DNA of 64,000 nt from assembly GCF_003318295.1 (NCBI RefSeq), contig NZ_QOCW01000011.1:62001-126000 (forward strand), read 5' to 3'. This DNA comes from Bacillus taeanensis. GTDB lineage: Bacteria; Bacillota; Bacilli; Bacillales; UBA6769. The notes beneath the pieces were generated by a model. The model was not told the origin of the DNA, did not search any database, and saw nothing but the letters and a program-made list of their open reading frames with translations. Positions 62,956-64,000 of this stretch are shown here, piece by piece (position 1 is the stretch's first letter; every line of letters begins with the position of its first letter). The position numbers were made by a program, and so were the translations under genes.

Positions 62956-62993
62956 AATCTAACCACTGCAGCAATTTCTGCAGTGGTTAGATT
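62956..62993 (-). terminator. Terminator after the membrane protein gene
   Basis: AATCTAACCACTGCAG / CTGCAGTGGTTAGATT, perfect 16-base arms, with TTTTT following on the minus strand. Confidence 0.9.
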
Positions 62994-63021
62994 AATAAAA
63001 GGGAAAATATTAATAAATGAA

Positions 63022-63714
63022 TTACACCGATGGAAGTTTTACAAACTCTAATTCTGCCCAAGGTAAACCAATGTGTATGTGAAAGACGAAATTACTAACA
63101 ATAAAAAAGCCGGCATAGAGGGATTGAACTAGCAGGGCTAATCCTAACATCATTGATGGAATCCATTTTACTTTTCCTATAATTCCCTTTCCTTTTCGAT
63201 CAAAGAAACTTTGCCTGCAAACTTGAAGAGCGGTTAAGATAGACTTCAACAGCAAATAAAATGTTAAAAAAATAGCTGTCTGACTAATCATCATGCCATT
63301 TCCTGAATAGAGAGGTAAACCTAATAGAACTGCAAAAGACAGAGCCCATATAATTTCAAGAAAGTGACGAATCCACAGCACAATTGAAACAGCAATTAGT
63401 AAGATAAGAAGATAAAGAATTAACTTATAGTTTGCAGTAGAAACTAAATAACAGAAGCCGATTATTACTAGTATTACTGCCGTATAGCTAATATAGTTAA
63501 TAAAATGATGTCTCAAGGTTATATGCTCAGCAGTCTCAAGATCAAATTCATTTTTTAATAGTTTGATTTTCTTTCGTTTTCCTCTACTTATTAAGACTCG
63601 AAACACTTCATGAAGCAGTGTATGACAAAGAGAAATATACGTCCTTATATAAGGAATTCTCGTGACAACGAATGCTGCAGCCAAATAAACAATAATAGGT
63701 AATAAATAAGTCAC
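63022..63714 (-). CDS. Integral membrane protein, remotely M50B-like
   Basis: A 230-residue protein with about six hydrophobic segments. Near the N-terminus SLCHTLLHEVFRVLISRGKR is placed where membrane zinc peptidases of the M50B type have HExxH; here it is HExxR, so the second zinc ligand would be missing. The family assignment is therefore weak. Its C-terminus lies near the membrane (HIHIGLPWAELEFV). The neighbour upstream is a PspA/IM30 gene in the same direction. Confidence 0.55.
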   Translation of the reverse strand: MTYLLPIIVYLAAAFVVTRIPYIRTYISLCHTLLHEVFRVLISRGKRKKIKLLKNEFDLETAEHITLRHHFINYISYTAVILVIIGFCYLVSTANYKLILYLLILLIAVSIVLWIRHFLEIIWALSFAVLLGLPLYSGNGMMISQTAIFLTFYLLLKSILTALQVCRQSFFDRKGKGIIGKVKWIPSMMLGLALLVQSLYAGFFIVSNFVFHIHIGLPWAELEFVKLPSV

Positions 63715-63740
63715 ATGTATTCTCCTTTCCTTTTTAATAA

Positions 63741-63776
63741 AGAAAAAGAAGCACCTAAGTGATGTAACGGTGCTTC
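63741..63776 (-). terminator. Terminator of the PspA/IM30 gene
   Basis: GAAGCACC / GGTGCTTC hairpin with TTTTTC on the minus strand, 24 bases past the PspA stop. Confidence 0.85.
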
Positions 63777-63799
63777 CTCCTAGCTCATCAATATCTTTC

Positions 63800-64000
63800 T
63801 TATACTACAGACTCTTTTTCATTCTTTAGTTTTTCTAATTCCTTATTTAACTCTTCCTCGTTTGCATACATTGCTTCATATCTCACTAAAGGATTTGAAA
63901 ACTGATTGCCTGCTTGTACCTCAGCTTCCATCAATAGAATTCTGTCCTCAGTACGAGCCACTCCCCTTAAAATATTGTCAGCTTGTAAGGAACCAGAGAC
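63800..64000 (-). CDS. PspA/IM30 family protein, C-terminal 66 residues (gene runs off the window)
   Basis: The open frame enters from base 64000 and stops at 63800. Visible are VARTEDRILLMEAEVQAGNQ and the helical ELNKELEKLKNEKES end. The charged, all-helical sequence and the EDRILLMEAE wording suggest a PspA/IM30-type membrane-stress protein, though only the tail is seen. The neighbouring membrane protein may be its partner at the envelope. Confidence 0.55.
   Translation of the reverse strand, partial: VSGSLQADNILRGVARTEDRILLMEAEVQAGNQFSNPLVRYEAMYANEEELNKELEKLKNEKESVV

Overview
The window is a stretch of low-GC chromosome from an endospore-forming member of the Bacillaceae. Evidence for this is an alpha/beta-type small acid-soluble spore protein, SpoVR, PrkA, YhbH, YhaL, YheC/YheD-type spore ATP-grasp proteins, YjcZ-family mini-proteins and AGGAGG-type ribosome binding sites. 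Gene content and neighbourhoods follow, in rearranged blocks, the yha/yhb/yhc/yhe region of the Bacillus subtilis chromosome as I remember it. I cannot name the species. I see no rRNA, tRNA, CRISPR array, prophage or insertion sequence.

Layout. 0-9 kb: serC, trpP (with a TRAP-type triplet array over its ribosome binding site), yhaH, scoC/hpr, yhaI, several small membrane proteins, three tandem YjcZ mini-genes, the secretion foldase prsA and yhaL. 9-17.6 kb: an MFS exporter, a CssRS-like secretion-stress two-component system, a YhaQP-like ABC exporter, the HAD protein yhaX with an altered DxD motif, yheA and yheB. 17.7-22.7 kb: an operon of four ATP-grasp genes of the YheC/YheD type. 23-26 kb: a PucR-type HTH protein next to msmX, the shared ATPase of sugar ABC importers, then a zinc-ribbon-like protein and a SASP. 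26-32 kb: a Ktr-type potassium channel, a SulP transporter, a stand-alone oxidase-subunit-I-like membrane protein and spoVR. 32-39 kb: pgcA, glpD, glpK and a divergent ROK regulator. The glpK and glpD leaders share a 14-base motif at the foot of a terminator hairpin, as expected for GlpP antitermination, and a consensus cre overlaps the glpK promoter. 39-44 kb: a complete urtABCDE urea importer with a near-consensus TnrA box centred about 50 bases upstream of the predicted start site. 44-49 kb: yhcX, a deleted remnant of yhcW, yhcV, an MBL-fold protein and yhbH. 49-58 kb: signal peptidase I, prkA, an HmoA-like protein, trmL, yhbB, ogt, queG, a B3/B4-domain protein and a LysM carboxypeptidase. 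58-64 kb: ahpC-ahpF behind a perfect PerR box, a second two-component system, a membrane protein and the 3' end of a PspA/IM30 gene.

How it fits together. Several genes bear on protein secretion and the cell surface (prsA, CssRS-like pair, signal peptidase, LysM carboxypeptidase, yhbB, PspA). A second set is sporulation-linked (SASP, YheC/D-type genes, YhaL, SpoVR, YhbH, PrkA). A third is metabolic and carries readable control sites: tryptophan uptake (TRAP), glycerol (cre plus antiterminator), urea (TnrA) and peroxide (PerR). Most of the region is conserved core genome. The parts least explained by known systems are the four-gene ATP-grasp operon, the TGCACAAA repeats upstream of msmX, a 30-codon membrane peptide with its own promoter and terminator, the collapsed yhcW, and a dispersed-repeat-like hairpin element after yhaX.
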